Of a stretch of DNA of 64,000 nucleotides, positions 47,153 through 54,394 are shown in pieces; position 1 is the first letter of the stretch, and every line of letters begins with the position of its first letter. This DNA is from Rosenbergiella nectarea (GTDB lineage: Bacteria > Pseudomonadota > Gammaproteobacteria > Enterobacterales > Enterobacteriaceae), in contig NZ_FOGC01000007.1 in the NCBI RefSeq assembly GCF_900111105.1, positions 123,767-187,766 of the forward strand, read 5' to 3'. The notes below the pieces were generated by a model. It was not told the DNA's origin. It did no database searches and worked only from the letters and a program-made list of their open reading frames with translations. Both the position numbers and the translations under genes were made by a program.

Positions 47153-48367
47153 TTGTCTAGAACTACGCGCCCCCTAACCAATACCGAAGTTTCACGCAGT
47201 AAAGCCCTCGAAAAAGAAATCACGCTCCATGACGGTGAAGGCTTATTTTTGGTGGTTAAAGTCTCCGGTAGAAAATTATGGCGCTTTCGTTATCTGCGTC
47301 CCGCTACAAAAAAACGTACGATGATAAGCCTTGGCTCCTATCCTTCTTTGTCACTTGCGGACGCTCGAGCATTACGTTCGGAATACTTGAGTCTGCTTGC
47401 TAGAGGACTCGACCCCCAAACTGAGGCAGAGCTCGTTGTAGAGCAAAAGCAGATTGCTGTAGAGAGTATTTTTAGTACAGTTGCCGCTAATTGGTTCTCG
47501 ATTAAAAGTAAAATCGTCACTGAGGACTATGCCAAAGACATATGGCGGTCTTTAGAAAGGGATGTTTTCCCGATCATTGGCAGCACACCAGTTCAGGACT
47601 TGAAAGCTAGAGTACTAATCAGTGCCTTAGAGCCAGTTAAAGCTAGAGGAGCGTTAGAAACCGTAAGGCGGTTGATTCAACGTATAAGCGAAATACTCAC
47701 TTATGCAGTGAATACAGGATTAATCGATACTAACCCTGCTTTGGGAATAAATATGGCGTTTGAGCGCCCAAAAAAACAGCACATGCCAACGCTGCGCCCC
47801 GAAGAACTCCCTAAGCTGATGCGTTCACTTGTCATGTCTAATCTTTCTATTCCTACTAGATGCCTCATTGAATGGCAGTTACTCACCTTGGTTCGTCCTT
47901 CTGAAGCGGCTGGCACGCGATGGCAAGAGATCGATCTCAACGCTAAACTTTGGGCGATACCTGCCGAACGCATGAAGGCCAAGCGTGAACATATCGTTCC
48001 CCTGTCTCCTCAAGCGCTCGAAATTTTAGAAATAATGCTCCCCATTAGCGGAAACCGTGAACACTTATTCCCTAGCAGGAATGACCCGAATCAACCAATG
48101 AATAGTCAAACTGCTAACGCCGCATTAAAGCGCATTGGCTATGGTGGTAAGTTAGTTGCTCACGGTTTAAGGTCAATCGCTAGCACCGCTCTTAATGAGG
48201 CAGAATTTAATGCAGACGTCATTGAGGCAGCATTGGCACATAGTGATAAGAATGAGGTTAGACGGGCTTACAATCGCTCTACGTATCTTGAGTCACGAAA
48301 AGAATTGATGAATTGGTGGGGGGATTTTGTAAGATCAAACTTGGATAGTTTAAAAATTAATCTTTAA
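47153..48367 (+). CDS. int: P4-like tyrosine integrase
   Basis: The 404-residue protein has the N-terminal DUF4102-type SAM-like region (HDGEGLFLVVKVSGRKLWRFRY), a core-binding domain, and the catalytic residues R248 (LVRPSEAAG), H337-x2-R340 (HGLRS), H363 (LAHSD) and Y373 (RRAYNRSTY). The start is TTG at 47153 with an AAGGA site; nearby ATGs are out of frame. It lies directly beside ssrA, pointing into the element, as in P4-like satellites. Confidence 0.95.
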   Translation: MSRTTRPLTNTEVSRSKALEKEITLHDGEGLFLVVKVSGRKLWRFRYLRPATKKRTMISLGSYPSLSLADARALRSEYLSLLARGLDPQTEAELVVEQKQIAVESIFSTVAANWFSIKSKIVTEDYAKDIWRSLERDVFPIIGSTPVQDLKARVLISALEPVKARGALETVRRLIQRISEILTYAVNTGLIDTNPALGINMAFERPKKQHMPTLRPEELPKLMRSLVMSNLSIPTRCLIEWQLLTLVRPSEAAGTRWQEIDLNAKLWAIPAERMKAKREHIVPLSPQALEILEIMLPISGNREHLFPSRNDPNQPMNSQTANAALKRIGYGGKLVAHGLRSIASTALNEAEFNADVIEAALAHSDKNEVRRAYNRSTYLESRKELMNWWGDFVRSNLDSLKINL

Positions 48368-48566
48368 AGATCTTGCAGAAAACTTACCATGCCAATTTTT
48401 TGAAACAATTTTCAATAAATTTATGGGAAGAATAGTCAAAGTGTTAAATACTTAGCTGCTATAAACTTTGTAATTCAATGAAATAAATGTATAGTGTATT
48501 ACTATAAAGTAGAAGTAAGATAGCATTTATTCAATGATCTAATCGATTAATACTATCTATCAATCC

Positions 48567-49589
48567 ATGGAAATTTTATATATGCCAGAAAGAATTATAA
48601 TTAAATCCTTATACATAGAAGGTTTTCAAGACAAAAGAACGATTCGCCTACCCTTAAAAGATGTTAGTGTCTTCGTTGGAAAAAATGGCGTAGGAAAAAC
48701 AACGATACTCAGGATCATTGAGAACATACTTTTGAATAAGCCCAAGTTAATCTCAGCTATCAGTTGTAAAAAGGCTATATTAAATTTATCAAATAATCAA
48801 AGCATCACTCTTTCAAAAATATCAGAAAAGGATATTTTCACCGCAATCAATAAAAGTTTTAGCTCAGATTTCAAAAAAATCATAAAAGAAGTTTATGAAC
48901 ATGATTCAGTAAGAACTATTCCTATAGATGAAGAAAGCTTAAAGAAGATGATCTTTGATAAAGTTCAGTTGCATACTACAGAACTAATTAAAAGCAAGAT
49001 TTACGAAAAGGGCAACAAGTTCATTACATTTAGTGAAGAAAAAACCAAACAATACATAAGTGAAATTCAAGTTAGATACATATCAACTGTGATGATTTCA
49101 GCCAACTCAGAGAAGGAAATGTCGTTTGGGAATAGTAAGACAAAAAACATTTTAGATATTTCCATGGAACTTGAACTCGCTTCTCTAAAAGATAAAGGCA
49201 AACAGGCTTTAACGGTATTCCTTAAAGTTATAAATAGTTTATTTTCAGATACTAATAAGGAAATGAAATATAGATCAAAAAAAGGATTTTGGGTGGAGAT
49301 CAGTGATAGTGAACTTTCAATATCTGACTTATCATCTGGTGAAAAACAATTACTTTTCATTCTAGCAACAGCTGCTAATACCATTGGAGGACCTGCTATT
49401 TTCCTGATGGATGAACCAGAAATATCGCTACATTTATCTTGGCAAGAAAAAATAATCGACTCTGTAAAAAGTATTAATCCAGACATACAACTTATTATAG
49501 CTACACATAGCCCTGCAATTGTAATGAACGGTTACATGGATTCTTACATTGATATGAACTCGATAGATATCGAGGTTAATAATGAATAA
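48567..49589 (+). CDS. AAA/ABC-type ATPase, AriA-like (PARIS component candidate)
   Basis: 340-residue ATPase of the RecF/OLD-like class. Walker A GKNGVGKT is at 38-45, the signature LSSGEKQLLF at 255-264, Walker B IFLMDEPE at 278-285 and the H-loop THSPA at 313-317. It overlaps the next gene, a TOPRIM/DUF4435 protein, by 8 bp. This ATPase + DUF4435 pair is the architecture of PARIS (AriA-AriB), in which AriA senses phage anti-restriction proteins and releases AriB. The position between int and the late genes is the known P4 cargo spot. The protein may start at ATG 48582. AT content is well above that of the core genome. It is somewhat short for AriA, so PARIS assignment is probable, not certain. 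Confidence 0.75.
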   Translation: MEILYMPERIIIKSLYIEGFQDKRTIRLPLKDVSVFVGKNGVGKTTILRIIENILLNKPKLISAISCKKAILNLSNNQSITLSKISEKDIFTAINKSFSSDFKKIIKEVYEHDSVRTIPIDEESLKKMIFDKVQLHTTELIKSKIYEKGNKFITFSEEKTKQYISEIQVRYISTVMISANSEKEMSFGNSKTKNILDISMELELASLKDKGKQALTVFLKVINSLFSDTNKEMKYRSKKGFWVEISDSELSISDLSSGEKQLLFILATAANTIGGPAIFLMDEPEISLHLSWQEKIIDSVKSINPDIQLIIATHSPAIVMNGYMDSYIDMNSIDIEVNNE

Positions 49590-50574
49590 TTTCAGTGATT
49601 ACTTTAAAAAAGAAGAGTTTGTTGGAACTTATTCGAATATGTATTCGGGTGAACATACAGGAGCGGGATTATTGTACATCGAAGACTCTTCCGATAGATG
49701 TTTTTGGGAGTCTGTTGTTGATGCAGTATGCCCGGGGTTATACCGGGTAATGAAATACTCACAAAATGGCAGCGATGGCAAGAGATTACTTGAAAAAGAA
49801 TATGATAACCTTCATAAAAAATTTATAGTGGGTGTAGATGGAGATTATGATTATCTTTGTCCCGATAGAAATGAATACTCTTTAAAATTAAATGAAAACC
49901 CTTTCGTTCTTCATACTCATTCTTATGCGGTGGAGAACTTGAAAGGGTGCCAAGAGGCGATTAGAAATTATAGTAATATATTTAGATTACATGAACAAAC
50001 TCATAATTCTCTTGCTGAGGCACTTGAAGCGTATTCAAATTTTATATACGAAGCATTATGTATATTTTCTTACTTACACAATAAGTCACCTGATACAACA
50101 ATTGAATCTGAGTTCAACTCGGCACTATTCAGTAACAACCAAAATATACCTATTAGCAATAATCTCAGCATTAACAATAATTTCATAGATGAAATTAAGG
50201 GCAAAACACAAGATTATGTAAATAGAAATATTTCAGCCATAACTAATATTGCGGAATTTGAGCAGTACAAGATAACTCTTCACAACAAAGGACTACAACC
50301 TAATTCAGCTTATCTTTTCGTCGAAGCTCATACTTTTTATGATTCAATGTTAATTCCTTCGATAAAAAAAATAAGATACAAATCAAAGTGCAATGACATT
50401 CAACATGTTCACGAAAATTATAAAGAAGAAGTCATAACAAACAAAATAAAAAATATTTGCAACCATTACGAAAACAGATTGAATATAGAAACCATAGTCT
50501 ATCAATGCAAAAGCTATAAGCATAGTTTTGCTTGGAGTAAAATAATTAAAAAACTAACTGATATAGTAAAGTGA
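49582..50574 (+). CDS. DUF4435/TOPRIM protein, AriB-like (PARIS effector candidate)
   Basis: 330-residue protein. TOPRIM-like acidic residues are visible: E34 and D38 in LLYIEDSSDRCFW and the D-x-D at 86-88 (VGVDGDYDYL). The HTHSYAVENL segment is also typical of DUF4435. In PARIS, AriB is the toxic nuclease (reported to cut a host tRNA) released after AriA activation. It is coupled to the ATPase by an 8-bp overlap and shares its AT-rich composition. Other AAA + TOPRIM pairs (for example OLD/Gabija-like) were considered, but their TOPRIM is arranged differently. Confidence 0.75.
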   Translation: MNNFSDYFKKEEFVGTYSNMYSGEHTGAGLLYIEDSSDRCFWESVVDAVCPGLYRVMKYSQNGSDGKRLLEKEYDNLHKKFIVGVDGDYDYLCPDRNEYSLKLNENPFVLHTHSYAVENLKGCQEAIRNYSNIFRLHEQTHNSLAEALEAYSNFIYEALCIFSYLHNKSPDTTIESEFNSALFSNNQNIPISNNLSINNNFIDEIKGKTQDYVNRNISAITNIAEFEQYKITLHNKGLQPNSAYLFVEAHTFYDSMLIPSIKKIRYKSKCNDIQHVHENYKEEVITNKIKNICNHYENRLNIETIVYQCKSYKHSFAWSKIIKKLTDIVK

Positions 50575-51291
50575 CCCCTAAACCAAATTGAACATATAAG
50601 AATGAAACATCCATTTATTTTCATTCTTATATGAAATATAACAATCATATCAACCCTTTGTTTTTCTAAATTCTCACATCTCAACCGCTGCAATTCAAAC
50701 AAACACATATGTTGTTTTTTTATGTTCGTACAAGAAACGACAGCTTTTACTGAACATGAAAAATATAATAGTTATTAATTTAAACCATACACATTGATCA
50801 CAGGCATGAATAACCCTCTCACCTAAAGACCTTTAATTATTAATCTATTGATGAATCATTTAAGTCATGGGAGAACTTCAAATATTCTCATAATATTTAA
50901 TAATAATGGCCTCGTGATTTTTTGGTCAACTACCATGATGAATACGCCTTGCTTAGATGGTGTTCTTTTCCTAGTGTTCACTCGACTTATTTTGGGGATT
51001 GACGTTTTTTTCTGCGGCGCGTCAAATCCGGCGCTTTACCCCTCTGCGCGCGCACGCCCGCCCGCCTGCGCTCTTCACTTAACAATGCGTTTTTCATGCA
51101 CCTGTGATTTTATACTAAAGCCCATATACCAAGGGCTATAGAGAGAATTTGAGTGCATGAGACTCATGCGTTTTCATGCAGCATAGACATGCACTCAAGG
51201 AAAAAATGCTAGCCAGAGAAAGGAGGTGTAAAAAAAGCCCAACTTAATTGGGCTTGGGGATAGAATGAGAGTCAGATTAGAGACGGATTGA
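50575..51291. other. 717-bp gap between the defence pair and delta
   Basis: No convincing gene. It changes from AT-rich (to about 50990) to a GC-rich patch at 51010-51075, then to sequence with repeated TGCATG/CATGCA words around 51150-51200. The P4 psu gene would be expected near here and is not seen. The GC-rich patch contains a possible cos site. A 97-codon frame across it (50848-51141) is more likely non-coding. Confidence 0.5.
51031..51049. other. Candidate cos (packaging) site
   Basis: Read on the minus strand this is GCGCAGAGGGGTAAAGCGC. I count 12 of 19 positions equal to the P2/P4 cohesive end as I remember it (GGCGAGGCGGGGAAAGCAC), with the GGGG-AAAGC core kept. It lies in an isolated GC-rich patch between the cargo and the late genes. 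This is a suggestion from resemblance only. Confidence 0.35.
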
Positions 51292-51567
51292 TTAGCTTTG
51301 AGCGTGTCGGTCAGGTAAATTAAATGATGAACCGTAACGGCCTAATGATTGGCCTTTACGCATCTGCATTTTTGTTTCCTCGACGGTTTGCTCCTCTATT
51401 AGTCGCTCTGGCTTGCTGATAATTTTCTCTACACTTTCCAAAGCCGTAAATGTGCAGGAGCAATCGAGGTTTTTGCATTGGTAATAAATCCGCTTCACCG
51501 AATCAGATAGATACTGACTTGAACGGCAATGCGACATCTGTAAACAAAAGGGGCATTTTATCGCCAT
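51292..51567 (-). CDS. Ogr/Delta-family zinc-finger transactivator
   Basis: 91-residue protein with the Ogr/Delta zinc-binding pattern CPFC at the N-terminus and CKNLDCSCTF later (YYQCKNLDCSCTFTALESVEKII). P2 Ogr and P4 Delta activate late promoters of helper and satellite. P4 Delta is a tandem of two such domains (166 aa); this has one. It overlaps the upstream sid-like gene by one base (stop/start), forming a late operon. Confidence 0.9.
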   Translation of the reverse strand: MAIKCPFCLQMSHCRSSQYLSDSVKRIYYQCKNLDCSCTFTALESVEKIISKPERLIEEQTVEETKMQMRKGQSLGRYGSSFNLPDRHAQS

Positions 51568-52286
51568 TATTTATCACCTTGCTTTTTCATTAATCTGCGA
51601 GCTTTGATTTTACTTCTTGCAGCAGGTGTTCCTCCTTTACGGTAATCATAATGTGAAGCTGATGCGGGGTAGTGACCGACTAAGGTAAACGCAGGGTCGT
51701 TTGGTAACTCGTCATTACCAAAGGCACGCGACAAAATTTCATTTTTCACAAAATTCGTTAATGCGCTTTTCTCGTCATAGTGGTTTTCAGTCGAACCCTG
51801 TAAAGTCTCATTCATTAGAGTGAGTAGCTGAGTTAATTGCGCCCCATGCTGACTCATAAACTCGGCCCAGAGCTGGTTGGCCCGAATTCGTTTCAAATGT
51901 CGGTGTGCACCAATATATTCGAATGCTCTATCGGCAGTATCCCAAGGGATAGTCTCGATTTCTTCCTCAGTAGTCGAAATAAGTTCATCGAATACTTCTA
52001 ACGATTCGCGGTCTAATGCTACCTCTGAGCGGAGTGTTCGCATTTCTTTTGTCATTTCACCGTCGTTGGCGCGGAACAACTCATGCCAACGTTTATTTTG
52101 TGCCTCAGCATTCGCAGCCGCCTCATTACGGCGGGCTTTAATCGTGTCCACACGGGCAGTCGCTTTACTTTCAATTTCTCGGGCGGCTAACCATGCGCTC
52201 TCTGTCTTTTCAACGTCTGCAATGGCATTTTGTGTCGCGGCGGGTAAAGAATTAATGAGGTCGTTTTGTGGGGTGCTCATGGTCAT
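51567..52286 (-). CDS. Sid-like capsid size determination protein
   Basis: 239-residue, highly charged, helical protein. Its length and several segments correspond to P4 Sid: W-x-x-x-FRA near residue 67, YIGAHRHLKR and EFMSQHGAQL in the middle, and HYDYRKGGTPAAR near the C-terminus. Sid forms an external scaffold that makes the helper build small capsids fitting the satellite. Operon order sid-delta matches P4. A Psu (polarity suppression) relationship was considered because of the MSQHG segment, but the length and the GTPA-R end fit Sid better. Confidence 0.65.
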   Translation of the reverse strand: MTMSTPQNDLINSLPAATQNAIADVEKTESAWLAAREIESKATARVDTIKARRNEAAANAEAQNKRWHELFRANDGEMTKEMRTLRSEVALDRESLEVFDELISTTEEEIETIPWDTADRAFEYIGAHRHLKRIRANQLWAEFMSQHGAQLTQLLTLMNETLQGSTENHYDEKSALTNFVKNEILSRAFGNDELPNDPAFTLVGHYPASASHYDYRKGGTPAARSKIKARRLMKKQGDK

Positions 52287-52831
52287 GCTCCAGTCAGTTT
52301 ACTTTGTGTAAGTTAATTGTGCTGGAGCAGACACAAAGGTTCGAGCAGATGAAATTGTATTATCGATAAAACAATTCCCTTTCTGGCTAGCCAAAGGAAG
52401 ATTCCCAAGGGCTTAATCAATTTAAAGTTTCTATATAATTGTTCACCATTGTTCACCTTTAAAGAAAAGATAGTAAATACATAGAGTTATAGGGTGAACA
52501 ATTGAAAATAATCCTTCACCCATTGTTCATCACTCTTCACCCTAAACTTTTTTCATAGATGGCTTATCTTGATGTCTTCATTAACGTTTTTTTAGATTAA
52601 TAATTCATATAACAACCACTATTACTAATTATAAAAAATCCAAAATAGTTATATTTATCCATATTTAGTTATATATACCAATCGGCGCAAAATGGATTTG
52701 GATACAAGTTTGTTTTTGGAAAATCATACAATCCGATCTTGTTGCTTTCCCCTAAAATATGCTGAAAATAAAGAGCTACCAGATGCTAGGGAGATGTGCT
52801 TAGTGCTTAATAGACAATTACGAGGTAGCTC
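52287..52831. other. 545-bp regulatory/replication region of the satellite
   Basis: Non-coding and AT-rich. It contains the divergent promoters of the sid-delta operon and the alpA operon, and several GGTGAACA-type repeats between 52440 and 52550. Confidence 0.6.
52440..52550. repeat. Iterons resembling P4 alpha-binding repeats (ori/crr)
   Basis: Copies of GTTCACC/GGTGAAC occur close together: two in ATTGTTCACCATTGTTCACC, one in AGGGTGAACAATTG, and partial copies in CTTCACCCATTGTTCATC and CTCTTCACCC. P4 alpha protein recognises GGTGAACAG-type iterons at ori and crr. Similar words lie after the alpha gene at 56776 and 58383. Confidence 0.6.
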
Positions 52832-53095
52832 ATGTTAGGACAATCATCGCCGTCATTTTCAGCCCCATTACCTGCAATTCCCTTGCCTTCACCCGTGCAA
52901 GAACGCTTCATGCGCCTGCCTGAAGTTATCCGTGTTAGCGGCCTTTCTCGTGCCACGATTTACGAGTTAATGCGCAAAGACGCTTTCCCGCAAAACGTAT
53001 CGCTCGGTGGTCGCAATGTTGCTTGGCCTGAAAGTGAAATTAACGCGTGGGTAAAAGCGCGTATGGCTGCGCGCACTCAAGGAGGCGCACAATGA
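52832..53095 (+). CDS. alpA: AlpA/Vis-family transcriptional regulator
   Basis: 87-residue protein with the AlpA-type winged HTH (RLPEVIRVSGLSRATIYELMRKDAFP, then WPESEINAWVKARM). P4 Vis is an excisionase and regulator of this family. It begins the plus-strand replication operon, and its stop overlaps the next start (ATGA). Confidence 0.9.
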   Translation: MLGQSSPSFSAPLPAIPLPSPVQERFMRLPEVIRVSGLSRATIYELMRKDAFPQNVSLGGRNVAWPESEINAWVKARMAARTQGGAQ

Positions 53096-53295
53096 TTACG
53101 TTATTTATTGATAACCAGACACACAAATTGTCGATTGAGGAAGCAAAGAACCTCGCCTTATCAATTGCCCATGAGGTAGATGGCACTGGCGGCGTTCAAA
53201 CCTTTAATAATCAATCGCACCGTTTTTCCGTCAAACGCTCTAAGGATGCCGAGACATCCGCAATGCCGGACTCTACCGACTTAACGAACTGTTGA
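53092..53295 (+). CDS. Small hypothetical satellite protein
   Basis: 67-residue protein (MITLFIDNQTHKLSIEEAKNLA). The start at 53092 overlaps the alpA stop (ATGA), so translation is coupled. I do not recognise the family. The longer frame from 53047 is not preferred because it would overlap alpA by 49 bases. Confidence 0.6.
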   Translation: MITLFIDNQTHKLSIEEAKNLALSIAHEVDGTGGVQTFNNQSHRFSVKRSKDAETSAMPDSTDLTNC

Positions 53296-53302
53296 GGTAG
53301 CA

Positions 53303-53839
53303 ATGACCTCATTTATTTCATTCCTCGGCTTGCACGCCGAGGAGATTCTCTGCTACAGTATTTTCACTGTCGCAAAATCGACAGTCGGGCGTGAGAACCC
53401 GAGTAACTCAGTGGTGACACCAGACGCGCCATGCGTCTTTTTTTGTGTCTATGCCTTAGTGCACCTAATTTTAGGACGGCAGATTTTTATCTGTTATCCG
53501 TACAGAGTTATGGTGGCTCGGGCGGGGCAGCCTTCGGGCTGGCCGGTATCCATTGAGGCCGGTTTCTCACCCCCGTTCGGGCCATCACCAAAGCGTGAGA
53601 ACTTCAGTGATGGCAATAACCGCTACTCATTGGAGATTGTCGCTATGGCTAATCCTTCCGTATTATCACACCCGAATTTTATCTTTGTCTTTGCCGCTAT
53701 TCGTCGAATCGATACCCAAGCTCGCGTCTGTATGCTTCGCATTACTGCCTGTGATGAACGCAGCGCCCGTATGCAGCTTGTGCGTGAATACGTTCTGTCG
53801 TTAGCCGCCCGTTTACCTGTATCGGGAGGTGTCGCATGA
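53303..53839 (+). CDS. Ash/Icd-like protein (host cell division inhibitor-like)
   Basis: 178-residue frame whose C-terminal part (NFIFVFAAIRRIDTQARVCMLRITACDERSARMQLVREYVLSLAARLP) matches the Icd/Ash-like proteins of P4-type satellites. The N-terminal part overlaps conserved RNA hairpins of the immunity region, so the first about 110 codons may be kept for RNA reasons. A shorter translation from ATG 53645 (MANPSVLSHPNF) is possible and would give the Icd-like domain alone. Its stop overlaps the next ATG. Confidence 0.65.
   Translation: MTSFISFLGLHAEEILCYSIFTVAKSTVGRENPSNSVVTPDAPCVFFCVYALVHLILGRQIFICYPYRVMVARAGQPSGWPVSIEAGFSPPFGPSPKRENFSDGNNRYSLEIVAMANPSVLSHPNFIFVFAAIRRIDTQARVCMLRITACDERSARMQLVREYVLSLAARLPVSGGVA
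53323..53444 (+). ncRNA. P4 CI-RNA-like immunity leader with internal terminator
   Basis: Hairpins CCTCGGC/GCCGAGG (53323-53342) and ACTGTCG/CGACAGT (53366-53385) are followed by a rho-independent terminator, AGACGC-5 nt-GCGTCT plus T7, at 53422-53444. P4 immunity is set by a short CI RNA from the start of the alpha operon that causes premature termination. The position ahead of alpha and the structure fit that model, but no RNA boundary can be proved from sequence. Confidence 0.5.
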
Positions 53840-54060
53840 GTCAGCACATCCTCTCTACTCGTGATCTAGTGTGTCTTGAGCATATCCGAAATGCAGGGCG
53901 CTTTATTAACGAGAGTATCGTCGAGCAAGAAGCGCAGCAACTCCCTTCCCCGTCACAGCGTAGCCAGTTGGCCTCGCTCATTTTCCTTATGACTGAACAA
54001 TTAGATGGCGTGGTGACGCGCTGCCATGACAATTGGATGAATGAAGAGGTGAAGTCATGA
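53836..54060 (+). CDS. Small hypothetical satellite protein
   Basis: 74-residue protein ([37 protein letters not shown]). It overlaps the preceding stop and the following start by 4 bp each, so it is part of a tightly packed operon. Function unknown; similar small genes precede alpha in P4-like elements. Confidence 0.65.
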   Translation: MSQHILSTRDLVCLEHIRNAGRFINESIVEQEAQQLPSPSQRSQLASLIFLMTEQLDGVVTRCHDNWMNEEVKS

Positions 54061-54383
54061 AAGCACAATCTCCTAATACAGCATTACAACTGGCGTTAAC
54101 CCGTCGCGCCGTGGCCTGTGCGTGGTTAACTGTTTGTCATGAGCAACAGCGCCATCTGCGCCTTACCCTTGTGCGTCTTGAGTCTTACATTGAAATGGAA
54201 CTCGAGAACTTCTATCTGCGTCAATACGGCACGGAACAAGGCCAAGAGATTGCCTGTGCGTTCTTGAATGATTTACTGGTGACAACGCCTGTTAACGCCA
54301 CACCCTGCCTGAGTTTTCTCGGCAATGTTGTGATGGATGAATTAAGCAGCCGTATTAGCCCTGCACCTGTGACCGTTCACTAA
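54057..54383 (+). CDS. Small hypothetical satellite protein
   Basis: 108-residue protein ([38 protein letters not shown]). No recognised domain. It starts within the stop of the previous gene (ATGA) and ends 11 bp before alpha, suggesting an accessory role in the replication operon. Confidence 0.65.
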   Translation: MKAQSPNTALQLALTRRAVACAWLTVCHEQQRHLRLTLVRLESYIEMELENFYLRQYGTEQGQEIACAFLNDLLVTTPVNATPCLSFLGNVVMDELSSRISPAPVTVH

Positions 54384-54394
54384 GGAGACCTCAG

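Noticed and set aside
48567-50574. OLD-nuclease/Gabija interpretation of the ATPase-TOPRIM pair
   Set aside because: OLD and GajA carry the ATPase and TOPRIM in one chain, and the second gene of Gabija is a UvrD-like helicase. Here the TOPRIM-like DUF4435 is a separate protein.
50848-51141. 97-codon frame across the GC-rich patch before delta
   Set aside because: It crosses an AT-rich to GC-rich change, has no ribosome site, and is better explained by a conserved DNA site (possible cos) than by a protein.
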